Shown: piece by piece, positions 6,129-13,989 of the stretch
Layout: each line of letters begins with the position of its first letter
Numbering within the stretch: the first letter of the stretch is position 1
From: Thiohalobacter sp.
GTDB lineage: Bacteria > Pseudomonadota > Gammaproteobacteria > Thiohalobacterales > Thiohalobacteraceae
Direction of reading: 5' to 3'
Assembly (NCBI GenBank): GCA_027030825.1
Contig: JALVEM010000102.1
Coordinates: 1 to 13,989, forward strand
Length of the DNA stretch: 13,989 bases
Program-made: the position numbers and the translations under genes
Notes under the pieces: generated by a model
Told to the model about the DNA's origin: nothing
What the model saw: only the letters and a program-made list of their open reading frames with translations
Database searches by the model: none

Positions 6129-8093
6129 ATGTGTGGTATCGCAGGCATCGTCGGCCGCCTGCCGGCCGAGGCGCCATCGGCCCTGGACCGCATGCTGGAT
6201 GCGCAGCATCATCGCGGCCCGGACGACGAGGGCCGTTTCCGGGATTCCGACTGCCTGCTCGGTCACCGAAGGCTCTCCATCATCGATCTCGAGGGCGGGC
6301 GTCAACCGATCGCCAACGAGGACGAGACCCTGTGGCTGGTCTGCAACGGCGAGATCTACAATTACGAATCCCTCCGTGAACGGCTCCTTGCGCAGGGCCA
6401 CCGATTCCGCACATCCAGCGACAGCGAGGTCATTCTCCACCTCTACGAGGAAAAGGGCGCCGGCTGCCTGGAAGATCTGCGCGGCATGTTCGCCTTCGCC
6501 CTCTGGGATACCCGACGACAGCGGCTCTTCGCAGCCCGTGACCGCCTGGGCCAGAAACCCTTCTATTACCACCAGCGCAACGGTTCCCTGTATTTCTCCT
6601 CGGAGATCAAGGGGCTGCTGGCCGCGCTCCCCGATCTGCGCCGCATGAATCCGGAGGCGCTGGACGAATACTTCACGCTGCGCATCATCACCCCGCCCCG
6701 CAGCCTGTTCGAGGGAGTCCACAAGCTTCCGCCGGCGCATTACCTGTCGTACTCGCCCGGCGAAGCGCCGCACATCGAACGCTACTGGGACCTCCCCTAT
6801 CTTCCCAAGCTCGAGGGTGACGACGAGGCGCTCGTCGATCAGCTGGAAGCGGCCATCATCGAAACCCTGAAGCTGCACATGGTCAGCGACGTGCCGGTCG
6901 GTGCCTTCCTGAGCGGCGGCCTGGATTCCTCCCTGGTCGTGGCCATGACTCAGGCGCACGTCAGCAGCGAGCCCATCGACACCTTCACCATCGGGCTGCC
7001 GTATGGACGATACGACGAGTCCGATGCCGCCCGCCTGGTGGCGGAACGCTACGGCACCCGCCATCACGAATGGAAACTCCTGCCGTCCATCGCCGACCTT
7101 CTGCCCACTCTGGTACAGGCACTCGACGAACCCTCGGATCCCTTATCGGTATGCACCTGGCTGATCGCGGAGAAGGCGAGCCGACATGTCAAGGTCGTTC
7201 TCGGCGGTGACGGTGGTGACGAGCTCTTCGGCGGCTACGACCGCTACTACGGCAACCTCTATGCCAGCCACTATCGCAGAATCCCGGAGAGCATCCGGCG
7301 TTTCGCTATCAGTCCCCTGCTGGGGCTGATCCCGGACGGCAACTGGTACAAGAGCAAGGCGCACCAGATCAAATGGCTGCACGAGATGTCTTTCCTCGAA
7401 AGCGCGGACCGCTATGCACGCAGCCTGAACTATTTCTATCTCGGGACCGCTCACAAGCGCACGCTCTACGGTGAACGCCTTCGCCAGGCCGTTGCCGACT
7501 TCGATCCGATGCACACCATACGTGAAGGCTTTCTCTCGGCAAAAGCCGATCACGACATCGACCGCATGCTCCATTCGGACAGTTTCGCCCGCCTGCCGGA
7601 TCATCCGGTATTCATCCAGGATCGGATGACCATGGCGCACGGCCTCGAGGCGCGCGCCCCCTTCATGGACCACGTGCTGGCGGAATTCGCGGCCCGGCTG
7701 CCGGTGCGCATGAAGGTGAGAGGACGCCGCCTGCGCTATATACAATATCGACTGGCGCAGCGCTATCTTCCCGATGCGCTGCTGGCGCGTCCCAAGCAGG
7801 GTTTCTCTTCCGCACTGCCCTACATGCTCAAGGACGAGTACACACTGCTGTACGAACTGTTCCTGAACGACATGCATCTGGTGCGTGACGGCTGGCTTCG
7901 CAAGGAAGGCGTCGATCGCCTCCTGGCGGAGCATCGCAGCGGTCGTCACGACCATGGCAACCGCCTCTGGCTGCTCCTCAACAGCGAGGTCTGGTATCGC
8001 ATGCACATCGAGCAGGAGTCCGTCGAGACACTGGATGCACAGGTGGCCTCTGCCCGTGGCACGGGCACGAAGGCAGCGGTTTCCGGGACGTGA
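6129..8093 (+). CDS. Asparagine-synthase-like glutamine amidotransferase (exosortase-locus type)
   Basis: A 654-residue two-domain amidotransferase. The start at 6129 is chosen because Cys2 (MCGIAG) must be exposed as the glutaminase nucleophile; GAGGAA lies seven bases upstream, and the previous gene ends two bases before. The class II glutaminase domain spans about 2-205, with HRRLSIIDL (46-54), CNGEIYNYE (72-80), SSDSE (96-100) and RDRLGQKPFYY (137-147). The ATP-pyrophosphatase domain follows, with PPi loop SGGLDSS (262-268) and GGDGGDELFGGY (359-370). Both active sites look intact. Family members hydrolyse glutamine and use ATP to amidate a carboxylate. In exopolysaccharide loci of XrtA bacteria, distinct clades of these proteins are found that are probably not asparagine synthases. 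Here the acceptor may be a uronic acid or similar group of the glycan (inference). A true housekeeping AsnB is possible but less likely in this context. Confidence 0.9.
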   Translation: MCGIAGIVGRLPAEAPSALDRMLDAQHHRGPDDEGRFRDSDCLLGHRRLSIIDLEGGRQPIANEDETLWLVCNGEIYNYESLRERLLAQGHRFRTSSDSEVILHLYEEKGAGCLEDLRGMFAFALWDTRRQRLFAARDRLGQKPFYYHQRNGSLYFSSEIKGLLAALPDLRRMNPEALDEYFTLRIITPPRSLFEGVHKLPPAHYLSYSPGEAPHIERYWDLPYLPKLEGDDEALVDQLEAAIIETLKLHMVSDVPVGAFLSGGLDSSLVVAMTQAHVSSEPIDTFTIGLPYGRYDESDAARLVAERYGTRHHEWKLLPSIADLLPTLVQALDEPSDPLSVCTWLIAEKASRHVKVVLGGDGGDELFGGYDRYYGNLYASHYRRIPESIRRFAISPLLGLIPDGNWYKSKAHQIKWLHEMSFLESADRYARSLNYFYLGTAHKRTLYGERLRQAVADFDPMHTIREGFLSAKADHDIDRMLHSDSFARLPDHPVFIQDRMTMAHGLEARAPFMDHVLAEFAARLPVRMKVRGRRLRYIQYRLAQRYLPDALLARPKQGFSSALPYMLKDEYTLLYELFLNDMHLVRDGWLRKEGVDRLLAEHRSGRHDHGNRLWLLLNSEVWYRMHIEQESVETLDAQVASARGTGTKAAVSGT

Positions 8094-8094
8094 C

Positions 8095-9123
8095 ATGAAC
8101 ACGGAATCGGCTACCGGACAGGCATCGCGCACCGGCATGAAAAGGCGCCTCGTCCTGTTGTCCAAGGCGCTGGTCGCCGTCCTGCTCGTCGCCTACCTGC
8201 TCTGGCAGGCCGACTGGACCGCCGTCTGGCAGGCCATGGTCGATACCGGTCCGTTCCTGCTGCTGGCCGCCCTCGCGCTCATGCTGCTCAGCGTGAGCAT
8301 CAGCGCCTGGAAGTGGCAGATGATCCTGCGCCTGCATGGTGCCGGGATCCCGTTCGGCTTCCTCCATCGCGTCTACTTCATCGCCGTGTTCTTCAACAAC
8401 TTTCTTCCGACCAGCATCGGCGGTGACGGATATCGCATATTCGCCACCTGGGACAAGGCACATTCGCGCTCCGGCGCTGTCATCGCGGTCGTGACCGAGC
8501 GGCTCACGGGCATCCTCGCCCTGCTCGCGATCGGCTATGTCAGCGCCATCAGCGTCCATTCGCGCAGCCATGACCCCATCTCCGGACTGCTGGTGAAGGC
8601 AGGCACGGCCGGACTGGTCGTCGCCGTGCCTCTCTTGGGCATCGCCTGGCGGCTCGGCTGGTTCCGGCGGCTGCTGGCACGCAAGTCGCTCCCCGGAAAA
8701 CTGGGCATGGTCTTGGCGCACCTCGACGACTATCGCGAACATGCCGGAGAGACGGTCAAGATCCTCCTGATCTCCTTTTTCTTCCAGATCCACAACAGCC
8801 TGGCCATCTTCCTGCTCCTTCGTGCAGGCATGGGCGTGCCCATCGCCCTGGACGAGCTGTTCGTGATCCTGACGGTGATGAACCTGGCCGCCATACTGCC
8901 GATCTCGATCAACGGCATCGGTGTCATGGAAGGCAGTTTCATCTATGTCGCGAAGTTTTACGAGGTGCCCTACGATGCCGCCCTGGCGACCCTGCTGATG
9001 GTCCGTGCCCTCCTGGTGGTCATCAGCCTGGTGGGCGCCTGGTTCTATCTGCGACCAGGCACCGTCCGACTGCAAGGATCACATGCCGAAAGCACCTCGA
9101 AAACCCGACCGGAGGCCCCATGA
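8095..9123 (+). CDS. Lysylphosphatidylglycerol synthase transmembrane-type protein (UPF0104/AglD family)
   Basis: A 342-residue polytopic membrane protein. It carries the two signature blocks of this family: NNFLPTSIGGDGYR (residues 101-114) and LPISINGIGVMEG (268-280). Hydrophobic helices lie at about 21-37, 53-71, 137-154, 170-186, 222-243, 254-270 and 296-317. It corresponds to the membrane (flippase-like) half of MprF only; the soluble aminoacyl-transfer domain is absent. Stand-alone members often sit beside glycan or lipid genes and are thought to move or handle lipid-linked substrates, though their activity is mostly undefined. The start ATG one base after the amidotransferase stop fits the operon, but its upstream GGGAC is a weak ribosome site, suggesting coupling. 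An internal Met at residue 15 is a poorer alternative. The stop overlaps the next gene (ATGA). Confidence 0.85.
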   Translation: MNTESATGQASRTGMKRRLVLLSKALVAVLLVAYLLWQADWTAVWQAMVDTGPFLLLAALALMLLSVSISAWKWQMILRLHGAGIPFGFLHRVYFIAVFFNNFLPTSIGGDGYRIFATWDKAHSRSGAVIAVVTERLTGILALLAIGYVSAISVHSRSHDPISGLLVKAGTAGLVVAVPLLGIAWRLGWFRRLLARKSLPGKLGMVLAHLDDYREHAGETVKILLISFFFQIHNSLAIFLLLRAGMGVPIALDELFVILTVMNLAAILPISINGIGVMEGSFIYVAKFYEVPYDAALATLLMVRALLVVISLVGAWFYLRPGTVRLQGSHAESTSKTRPEAP

Positions 9124-10703
9124 GAACCACACGCAGACGTTTTCTCGCCGGACTGGGTCTCGGCGCACTGGCACTGGGAGGCGGCGTCCTCTACAAGGTC
9201 CATGAATATCGCAGACGCAAGCTGGCCGGTACCCGTTTCGAAGGTCGCGCGGCACGGCTCTCCGAACTGCCTCGCGACCATGTCCATGACGTCTGCATCA
9301 TCGGATCCGGCATGGCGGGTGCGGTACTGGGCATCGATCTGGCAAGCCGCGGGCTGGACGTGCTGATACTCGAAGCGGGCGACGCGTTCGAGAATTTCGG
9401 AAAGGATCCCCGGTATGGCAGGATTTCGCTGGCCCGTAGCGTGGGCGAAATCGAGTACCCCATCCAGGCATCGCGCATCATGGCCCTGGGTGGGACCACC
9501 AACATCTGGACGGGCCGTTGCGCCCGCCTGCACCCGATCGACTTCGCCCGCAATGCCTACACGCCCGCCGAAACCGGATGGCCGTTCGGCTACGACGAGT
9601 TCGCCCCCTGGTATCGTCGCGCGGAAAAGACCCTCAACGTGCGAGGAGGCCCCCTGTCGAAATACCATGCCCCCCGCACCGAGCCATTGCCGCCCGACGA
9701 ATCGCAGTCCATCGAAGGCCTGCGTCAGCTGCTCTCGCCGCTCGGAATCACGGTGGACCCGTCCCCCACCTCGCATTCCTCGCACGGCGGCCCTGTCAGG
9801 GCCGCCGGTGACCTGCTGCCCAGGTTCGTGGCACTGCGTTCCGCCACACTCGTCTCGGGGGCCATGGTCACACGACTGGTCGCGGATGCCTCGGGCACGA
9901 TCCGGCATGCAGAGGTCCGTGACCCGGACAGGACACTCAGGCAGATTCGCGCACGCCGATTCGTGGTGGCCGCCGGCGCAGTGGAATCGGCCCGGCTTCT
10001 TCTGCTGTCACGTTCCGACAGCTTCGCAGAGGGACTGGGCAATGCCGGTGGCCATGTCGGCAGGTGGTTCACCGAGCATCCGAACCTCAACTTCTCCGGC
10101 AGGATCGAACATACGCTCGAAACCCTGTCGCCACAGTACGAGATCGGTCGCTCCCACCAGTTCTACGACGATTTCAAGCAACGTGGCCTGGGAAGCATGA
10201 TCCTGGTGCTGATGCAGTCCTGGATCTATCCGGAGGACCTGCGACTGAAGGACCTCTCCAGAATCGCCTCGCGTCTGGTCCAGGCCGAACTGCACATGAG
10301 CACCACGCTGGAAATGAAGCCGGATCCGAACAATCGGGTTCGCCTGTCCGACTCGGCACGCGACCTTTTCGGCAATCCGGTCGCGGAAATCGACATCCGC
10401 TTCACCGAAGACGATCTGCGCACCCAGGAGGCCGCGCGCAGGACCGTCATGGACATCTTCGATCGACTGGGCGCCAGCGGAGTGGAAGAACACGAGCTGT
10501 CATGGTCCCACCACCACATCGGAACCTGTCGTTTCTCGGAGACCCCGGAACAGGGCGTCGTGGATGCACGGCTGCGCGTGCACGGATGCCGCAACCTCTA
10601 CGTGCTGGGAAGCAGCGTGTTCGTCACCGGTGGCGCCTCGCATCCGACGCTCGCGATCACCGCACTGGCACATCGTCTGGCCGACCACCTGCTCGGGGGC
10701 TGA
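9120..10703 (+). CDS. GMC-family FAD oxidoreductase with twin-arginine N-terminus
   Basis: A 527-residue flavoprotein. The N-terminus TRRRFLAGLGLGALALGGG (residues 4-22) fits a Tat signal: twin arginine, Phe-Leu, then a hydrophobic stretch. No convincing cleavage site follows, so it may remain as a membrane anchor with the enzyme in the periplasm. The FAD motif IGSGMAG is at 61-67, followed by LEAG at 84-87. GGTTNIWTG (124-132) is the second GMC block. The C-terminal domain has HHHIGTCRF (464-472), VVDARLRVHG (480-489) and GSSVFVTGGASHPT (497-510), with candidate catalytic His466 and His508. GMC enzymes oxidise alcohols, including sugars and polyols, to carbonyls. It is the last gene of the operon, coupled by a four-base overlap to the membrane protein. 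A role in oxidising an exported glycan or lipid product is inferred. No cytochrome partner is encoded in the window. Confidence 0.88.
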   Translation: MRTTRRRFLAGLGLGALALGGGVLYKVHEYRRRKLAGTRFEGRAARLSELPRDHVHDVCIIGSGMAGAVLGIDLASRGLDVLILEAGDAFENFGKDPRYGRISLARSVGEIEYPIQASRIMALGGTTNIWTGRCARLHPIDFARNAYTPAETGWPFGYDEFAPWYRRAEKTLNVRGGPLSKYHAPRTEPLPPDESQSIEGLRQLLSPLGITVDPSPTSHSSHGGPVRAAGDLLPRFVALRSATLVSGAMVTRLVADASGTIRHAEVRDPDRTLRQIRARRFVVAAGAVESARLLLLSRSDSFAEGLGNAGGHVGRWFTEHPNLNFSGRIEHTLETLSPQYEIGRSHQFYDDFKQRGLGSMILVLMQSWIYPEDLRLKDLSRIASRLVQAELHMSTTLEMKPDPNNRVRLSDSARDLFGNPVAEIDIRFTEDDLRTQEAARRTVMDIFDRLGASGVEEHELSWSHHHIGTCRFSETPEQGVVDARLRVHGCRNLYVLGSSVFVTGGASHPTLAITALAHRLADHLLGG

Positions 10704-10708
10704 TCCGC

Positions 10709-12094
10709 TCAATCGTCGCCCGAGCGCCCGGGAGGCTGCATCGAGAACTTCTTGAGGAGATTGTAGAACGTCGGCCGCGTCACACGCAGGAGTGCCGCGG
10801 CCTTGGCCACGTTGCCGTTGCTGAGCGCCAATGCCCGCGTCACCGCCTCCCGCTCGACGCGGTCGCGCAGCTTGCGCAGATCGAGATCCGCATCCGCATG
10901 CTCGACTTCCGGTCTCGACTCGAAACCCAGATCGGCGGCATCGATCTTGCCGCCCTCGGCCATCACCACGGCCGATTTCACGCGGTTCTGAAGTTCACGC
11001 ACATTGCCGGGCCAGTCGTGCTCCAGCATGGCGTTGACCGCACGTTCCGTGAATCCGCGCACCGGCTTTCGCTGTGAGCGCGAGAATTGCTCTAGAAACG
11101 CGCGCGCGATCAGCAGCACGTCCGTCCCTCTCTCCCTGAGAGGCGGCAGGTGGAGGCATACCTCGCTGATTCGGTAATAGAGATCCTGACGAAAGCTGCC
11201 CTCGCGAATCGCCTCGGAGAGATCACGGTTGGTGGCACAGACCACCCGCACGTCCACCGGGATCGGCTTGCCCGACCCCACGCGTTCCACTTCCCGTTCC
11301 TGGAGAAAACGCAACAGCTTGGCCTGCAGATTGGGCGGCATGTCACCGATCTCGTCGAGAAACAGCGTGCCTCCGTTGGCGAGCTCGATCTTGCCTGCAC
11401 GACTTCTGTCGGCACCGGTGAAGGCGCCCCGCTCGTGACCGAACAGCTCGCTCTCGAGCAAGGTGTCCGGGATGGCTGCGCAGTTGATGGCCACGAACGG
11501 CCCCTCGCGCCTCGCGCTCAGCGAGTGCAGGGCACGGGCGACGAGCTCCTTGCCCGTGCCGCTCTCCCCGGTGACGAGCACGGTCACATCGGATGGCGCC
11601 AGTTTCTCGACCTTGCGGGAGAGTTCCAGCATGACGTCGCTGCCCGCGACAAGACCATCCAGCGGCTGGGTACCCAGCGCCGATTCCCGCAGCTTGCGGT
11701 TCTCTTCCTCCAGTGCATGCATGTGCATGGCGCGGCGCACGATCAGGCCCAGCTCGTCCACGTCCACCGGCTTGTTGTAGAAGTCGTAGGCACCCATCTC
11801 GACACACTTCATGGCCACCTCGCGGCTGCCGCGTCCGGTCAGCACGATGATCTTGGTCTCCGGCCGCGCAGCGAGCAGATCCTGCATGGTCGCCAGGCCT
11901 TCCGAGGTCCCTTCCGGATCCGGTGGCAACCCCAGGTCGAGAATGACCACCTGCGGCCGATGCGTCTCCAGCCGATCGAGCGCAGTACGGCGGTCTCCGG
12001 CGAGCACCACATGATAGTCGTCGAAATGCCATTTCAGCTGTTCCGCCACCCCGGTGTCGTCTTCGACGATCAGCAGCCGCCCCTCACTGCGCAT
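10709..12094 (-). CDS. prsR: PrsR, sigma-54-dependent PEP-CTERM-system response regulator
   Basis: A 461-residue NtrC-type regulator. The receiver domain (about 5-120) has acidic EDD at 11-13, the phospho-acceptor Asp53 (ILDLGLPP), Thr86 and Lys108. The AAA+ domain (about 147-375) has Walker A GESGTGKE (176-183), the intact sigma-54-contacting GAFTGA (223-228), Walker B GTLFLDEIG (242-250) and WPGNVRELQN (361-370). A Fis-type helix-turn-helix spans about 425-448. It should activate RNA polymerase with sigma-54 once phosphorylated by the adjacent kinase. PrsR is linked to PEP-CTERM protein genes and, as I recall, to floc formation in Zoogloea. The reading frame is open further upstream, but the ATG at 12094 starts directly at the receiver fold and follows a strong GGAGGT, so I use it. 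It overlaps the end of prsK by 11 bases. Its stop lies five bases from that of the convergent GMC gene. Confidence 0.9.
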   Translation of the reverse strand: MRSEGRLLIVEDDTGVAEQLKWHFDDYHVVLAGDRRTALDRLETHRPQVVILDLGLPPDPEGTSEGLATMQDLLAARPETKIIVLTGRGSREVAMKCVEMGAYDFYNKPVDVDELGLIVRRAMHMHALEEENRKLRESALGTQPLDGLVAGSDVMLELSRKVEKLAPSDVTVLVTGESGTGKELVARALHSLSARREGPFVAINCAAIPDTLLESELFGHERGAFTGADRSRAGKIELANGGTLFLDEIGDMPPNLQAKLLRFLQEREVERVGSGKPIPVDVRVVCATNRDLSEAIREGSFRQDLYYRISEVCLHLPPLRERGTDVLLIARAFLEQFSRSQRKPVRGFTERAVNAMLEHDWPGNVRELQNRVKSAVVMAEGGKIDAADLGFESRPEVEHADADLDLRKLRDRVEREAVTRALALSNGNVAKAAALLRVTRPTFYNLLKKFSMQPPGRSGDD

Positions 12095-13989
12095 GTTCAC
12101 CTCCCTCCGCCAGCGGCAGAACCAGGCATACCCGCGTTCCCTGACCGGGCGTACTTTCCACCAGCAGGTCGCCCCCCGACTTTCTTGCGAACTCGCGGGC
12201 CTGATAGGCACCGATGCCCATGCCCGCCCTTTTCTTGCGCGACTCGAAGGGCTTGAAATAACTCTCGCGAATGAATTCCGGCGTCATGCCGACTCCCGTA
12301 TCCCGAATCTCCACTTCGAACCACTTTCCCGTCGACCGCATGCATACCCTGACCTCGCCGTCCTCGGGGGTGGCTTCCTGGGCATTTCGAACCAGATGCT
12401 CCACCACACTCGAAAACCTCTCGGGATCGACCTGTATCCTGAAACCCTCCGCCGCATCGAGACGGGGCACGGGTCGCCTGTCACTGCAGCGTTCGATGGC
12501 CTTCTCGAGCAGCGGCAACGGGTCCACAAGAGTGGCTCTGAGTTCTTCTTCTCCCTGGCGCATCCGCGCGATCAGGGCATTCATCCTCTGAACCGAATTC
12601 TCGATCGTGCGCAGCGAAAGATCAATGAACTCCGGGTTGTCCCTGTGCCTTGCGGCATTCTTCAGCAGCAGGGACTGCTGCTGCACGATGTTCTTGATGT
12701 CGTGAAGCACGAATGCGGCCGTCTTGTGATAGGCGTCGAACTGGCTGGCTTCGGCGAGACGCTGCGCATCGCGATATTGCACATAGGCTGCACCGACTTC
12801 CATGCCTGCCAGCCTGAGAAGATCATAGTCCTCCCAGTCGAGATCGTGGCGGGACCTTGGCTGCGCCAGTTCGATGAATCCGAGGACTTCGTCCTCGAAC
12901 GACACCGGCACCAGAAGCCAGGGATCCCTGAGCATCAGCTGTCGGCCGAGACCGGCGGCATTTTCCCGATCCGTCTCGATCACCCACTGGCGCTCGAAAA
13001 GCGGACGCAGCTCGGGGAGATCGGCCGGGATCCTTGCCGAGCCGCCCAGTGGCCGCCCCCAGCCGGCGATGGGCTGGAACACGCCCTGGCGTGGCTCGAA
13101 GGCCCAGAAAACACCGGCCGGACTCTCGACGAGATTGGCCACCGCGGCGATGCCCCGCTCGGGCATGGCTCCGGCCACGTCCGGTGAATGGAGCACGTGG
13201 AGGAGCCGCCGCCATTCCTCGCGATAGTCGTAACGGTAGGGCAGCAGATGCTTCCGGGACATCACCCTCACCCAGGCTCGAAAACGTCCCGAAACAAGCA
13301 CCGCGGCGAGAAACAGGAGCGCCAGGAACAGGAACACGATTTCCCAGTACCGACTCCACTGCCCTCCCATGGCCTGGACGAAGTAGCCTCCCGCAGCCAC
13401 GGCGAGCAGATAGACACCCGTGGCCACCAGCGTCAAACCGAACGTGGCGCCACTTCCCGAAAGCGCCAGCGACGGACGCTCCCCCATGGCCGCCAGCCGG
13501 AACAGGGAGACGCCCACGAAAGGCAACAGGAACAGATGCAGCAGACCGCGGGCACGCAGAATCTCGATGTCCAGCGAATGGATCAGCAGGCCCTGCGAAT
13601 AGAAATAGAGATCGTGGACGGCCATCATGCCGGTACCGATGCAGAGAAACTTGACCGCCCATCTGCCTTCCGCATCGCTGGCACGATAGAGCTGCTCCGA
13701 GAACATCAGCAGGGCGACGGACAGCAGCAGGAAGAACACCATCGTGAAGACGCCGACGGAGAACCCCATCAGCCCTGCCATCAGCAGGCCCAGACCTGCA
13801 GGCACCGCCACCCAGGCGAGCACGCGCAGCAGAACGGGGCGCCGCCGCGAGGCCGGGAGAAGGTCCGAGAGCAGCGCCAGCCATCCGAGATCGCGAAGCG
13901 CCTCGGTCGTCAGCATCCACAGGCCGCTTTGCAGAAGATCCGCGAGATAGAGATTCTGCACGACCAGCCACAGGGCCGTGGCAAGACCG
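12084..13989 (-). CDS. prsK: PrsK, PEP-CTERM-system sensor histidine kinase (5' end cut by window edge)
   Basis: About 634 residues are visible and the frame stays open to the right edge, so the N-terminus is missing; the GTG at 13961 is internal, not the start. Counting from that codon, several transmembrane segments occupy about 48-225. A GAF-like sensor domain spans about 264-395. The dimerisation/phospho-acceptor helix has FVLHDIKN with His420. The ATPase domain shows the N box EHLVRNAQEA (Asn527), G1 box DTGVGM (554-559) and G2 region MGIGAYQAREF (581-591). This arrangement (membrane region, GAF, NtrB-like His-Asp-x-Lys-Asn, HATPase) is characteristic of PrsK, which is expected to phosphorylate PrsR. 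Its signal is unknown. prsK precedes prsR and overlaps it by 11 bases, so the two are co-transcribed and probably translationally coupled. All kinase boxes are intact. Confidence 0.9.
   Translation of the reverse strand, partial: GLATALWLVVQNLYLADLLQSGLWMLTTEALRDLGWLALLSDLLPASRRRPVLLRVLAWVAVPAGLGLLMAGLMGFSVGVFTMVFFLLLSVALLMFSEQLYRASDAEGRWAVKFLCIGTGMMAVHDLYFYSQGLLIHSLDIEILRARGLLHLFLLPFVGVSLFRLAAMGERPSLALSGSGATFGLTLVATGVYLLAVAAGGYFVQAMGGQWSRYWEIVFLFLALLFLAAVLVSGRFRAWVRVMSRKHLLPYRYDYREEWRRLLHVLHSPDVAGAMPERGIAAVANLVESPAGVFWAFEPRQGVFQPIAGWGRPLGGSARIPADLPELRPLFERQWVIETDRENAAGLGRQLMLRDPWLLVPVSFEDEVLGFIELAQPRSRHDLDWEDYDLLRLAGMEVGAAYVQYRDAQRLAEASQFDAYHKTAAFVLHDIKNIVQQQSLLLKNAARHRDNPEFIDLSLRTIENSVQRMNALIARMRQGEEELRATLVDPLPLLEKAIERCSDRRPVPRLDAAEGFRIQVDPERFSSVVEHLVRNAQEATPEDGEVRVCMRSTGKWFEVEIRDTGVGMTPEFIRESYFKPFESRKKRAGMGIGAYQAREFARKSGGDLLVESTPGQGTRVCLVLPLAEGGEHAQ
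12099..12104 (-). promoter_or_regulatory. Ribosome binding site of prsR, within the end of prsK
   Basis: On the minus strand the bases read GGAGGT, four bases before the ATG at 12094, inside the last codons of prsK. It decides the prsR start against the longer open frame, whose extra 39 residues simply re-read prsK sequence in another frame. Confidence 0.65.

Noticed and set aside
12095..12211. Upstream extension of prsR by 39 codons
   Set aside because: It only re-reads prsK in another frame; the receiver fold and a strong ribosome site mark the ATG at 12094.
12054..13187. Forward open frame opposite prsK
   Set aside because: Antisense to clearly conserved kinase motifs; no domain or ribosome site of its own.
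1..13989. PEP-CTERM substrate gene, xrtA, tRNA/rRNA, CRISPR array or insertion sequence
   Set aside because: I looked for a PEP motif with hydrophobic and basic tail, exosortase motifs, regularly spaced repeats and transposase features, and saw none. The essentially gapless coding content leaves no room for them.

Overview
The window is a GC-rich (roughly 60-65% by eye), densely packed piece of a proteobacterial chromosome. It holds ten complete protein genes and one gene cut by the right edge. The clearest marker is the pair at the right end: a sigma-54-type response regulator and a polytopic histidine kinase that match PrsR and PrsK of the exosortase (XrtA)/PEP-CTERM systems. Such loci occur mostly in Gammaproteobacteria and Betaproteobacteria that make exopolysaccharide. 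A gammaproteobacterium is my best guess, but I cannot name a genus. I saw no xrtA gene and no PEP-CTERM substrate gene here.

Layout. Bases 1-92 are the left edge and may hold the last codons of an upstream gene. 93-2791 (+): a GlpD-like FAD oxidoreductase and an NAD-dependent epimerase/reductase, overlapping by ATGA. 2819-3547 (-): one class I SAM methyltransferase facing the other way, in lower-GC DNA. 3548-3664: a divergent intergenic region with a promoter-like element and a GC-rich hairpin. 3665-10703 (+): a six-gene run with almost no spacing. Its order is family 4 glycosyltransferase, YdjM-type membrane metal-dependent hydrolase, hexapeptide acyltransferase, asparagine-synthase-like amidotransferase, LPG-synthase/AglD-type membrane protein, and a GMC oxidoreductase with a twin-arginine N-terminus. 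10709-13989 (-): prsR and prsK, converging on the operon with a 5 bp gap.

How the parts may work together (inference). The content is that of a glycan or glycolipid tailoring locus: a glycosyltransferase, acyl and methyl decoration, transfer of an amide nitrogen by the amidotransferase, a polytopic membrane protein of a family often found with envelope lipids and glycans, and two flavin oxidoreductases. One flavoenzyme looks cytoplasmic (GlpD-like) and one looks exported (GMC). PrsK/PrsR would sense an unknown signal and drive sigma-54 promoters, classically those of PEP-CTERM protein genes. No sigma-54 promoter was found by eye inside this window.

The most interesting points are these: the GlpD homologue has altered substrate-site signatures; the acyltransferase has Glu where many relatives carry the catalytic His; the methyltransferase island is inverted and AT-richer; and an exported oxidoreductase sits directly after a lipid-linked-type membrane protein. 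The chemistry and product of the module are not known to me.
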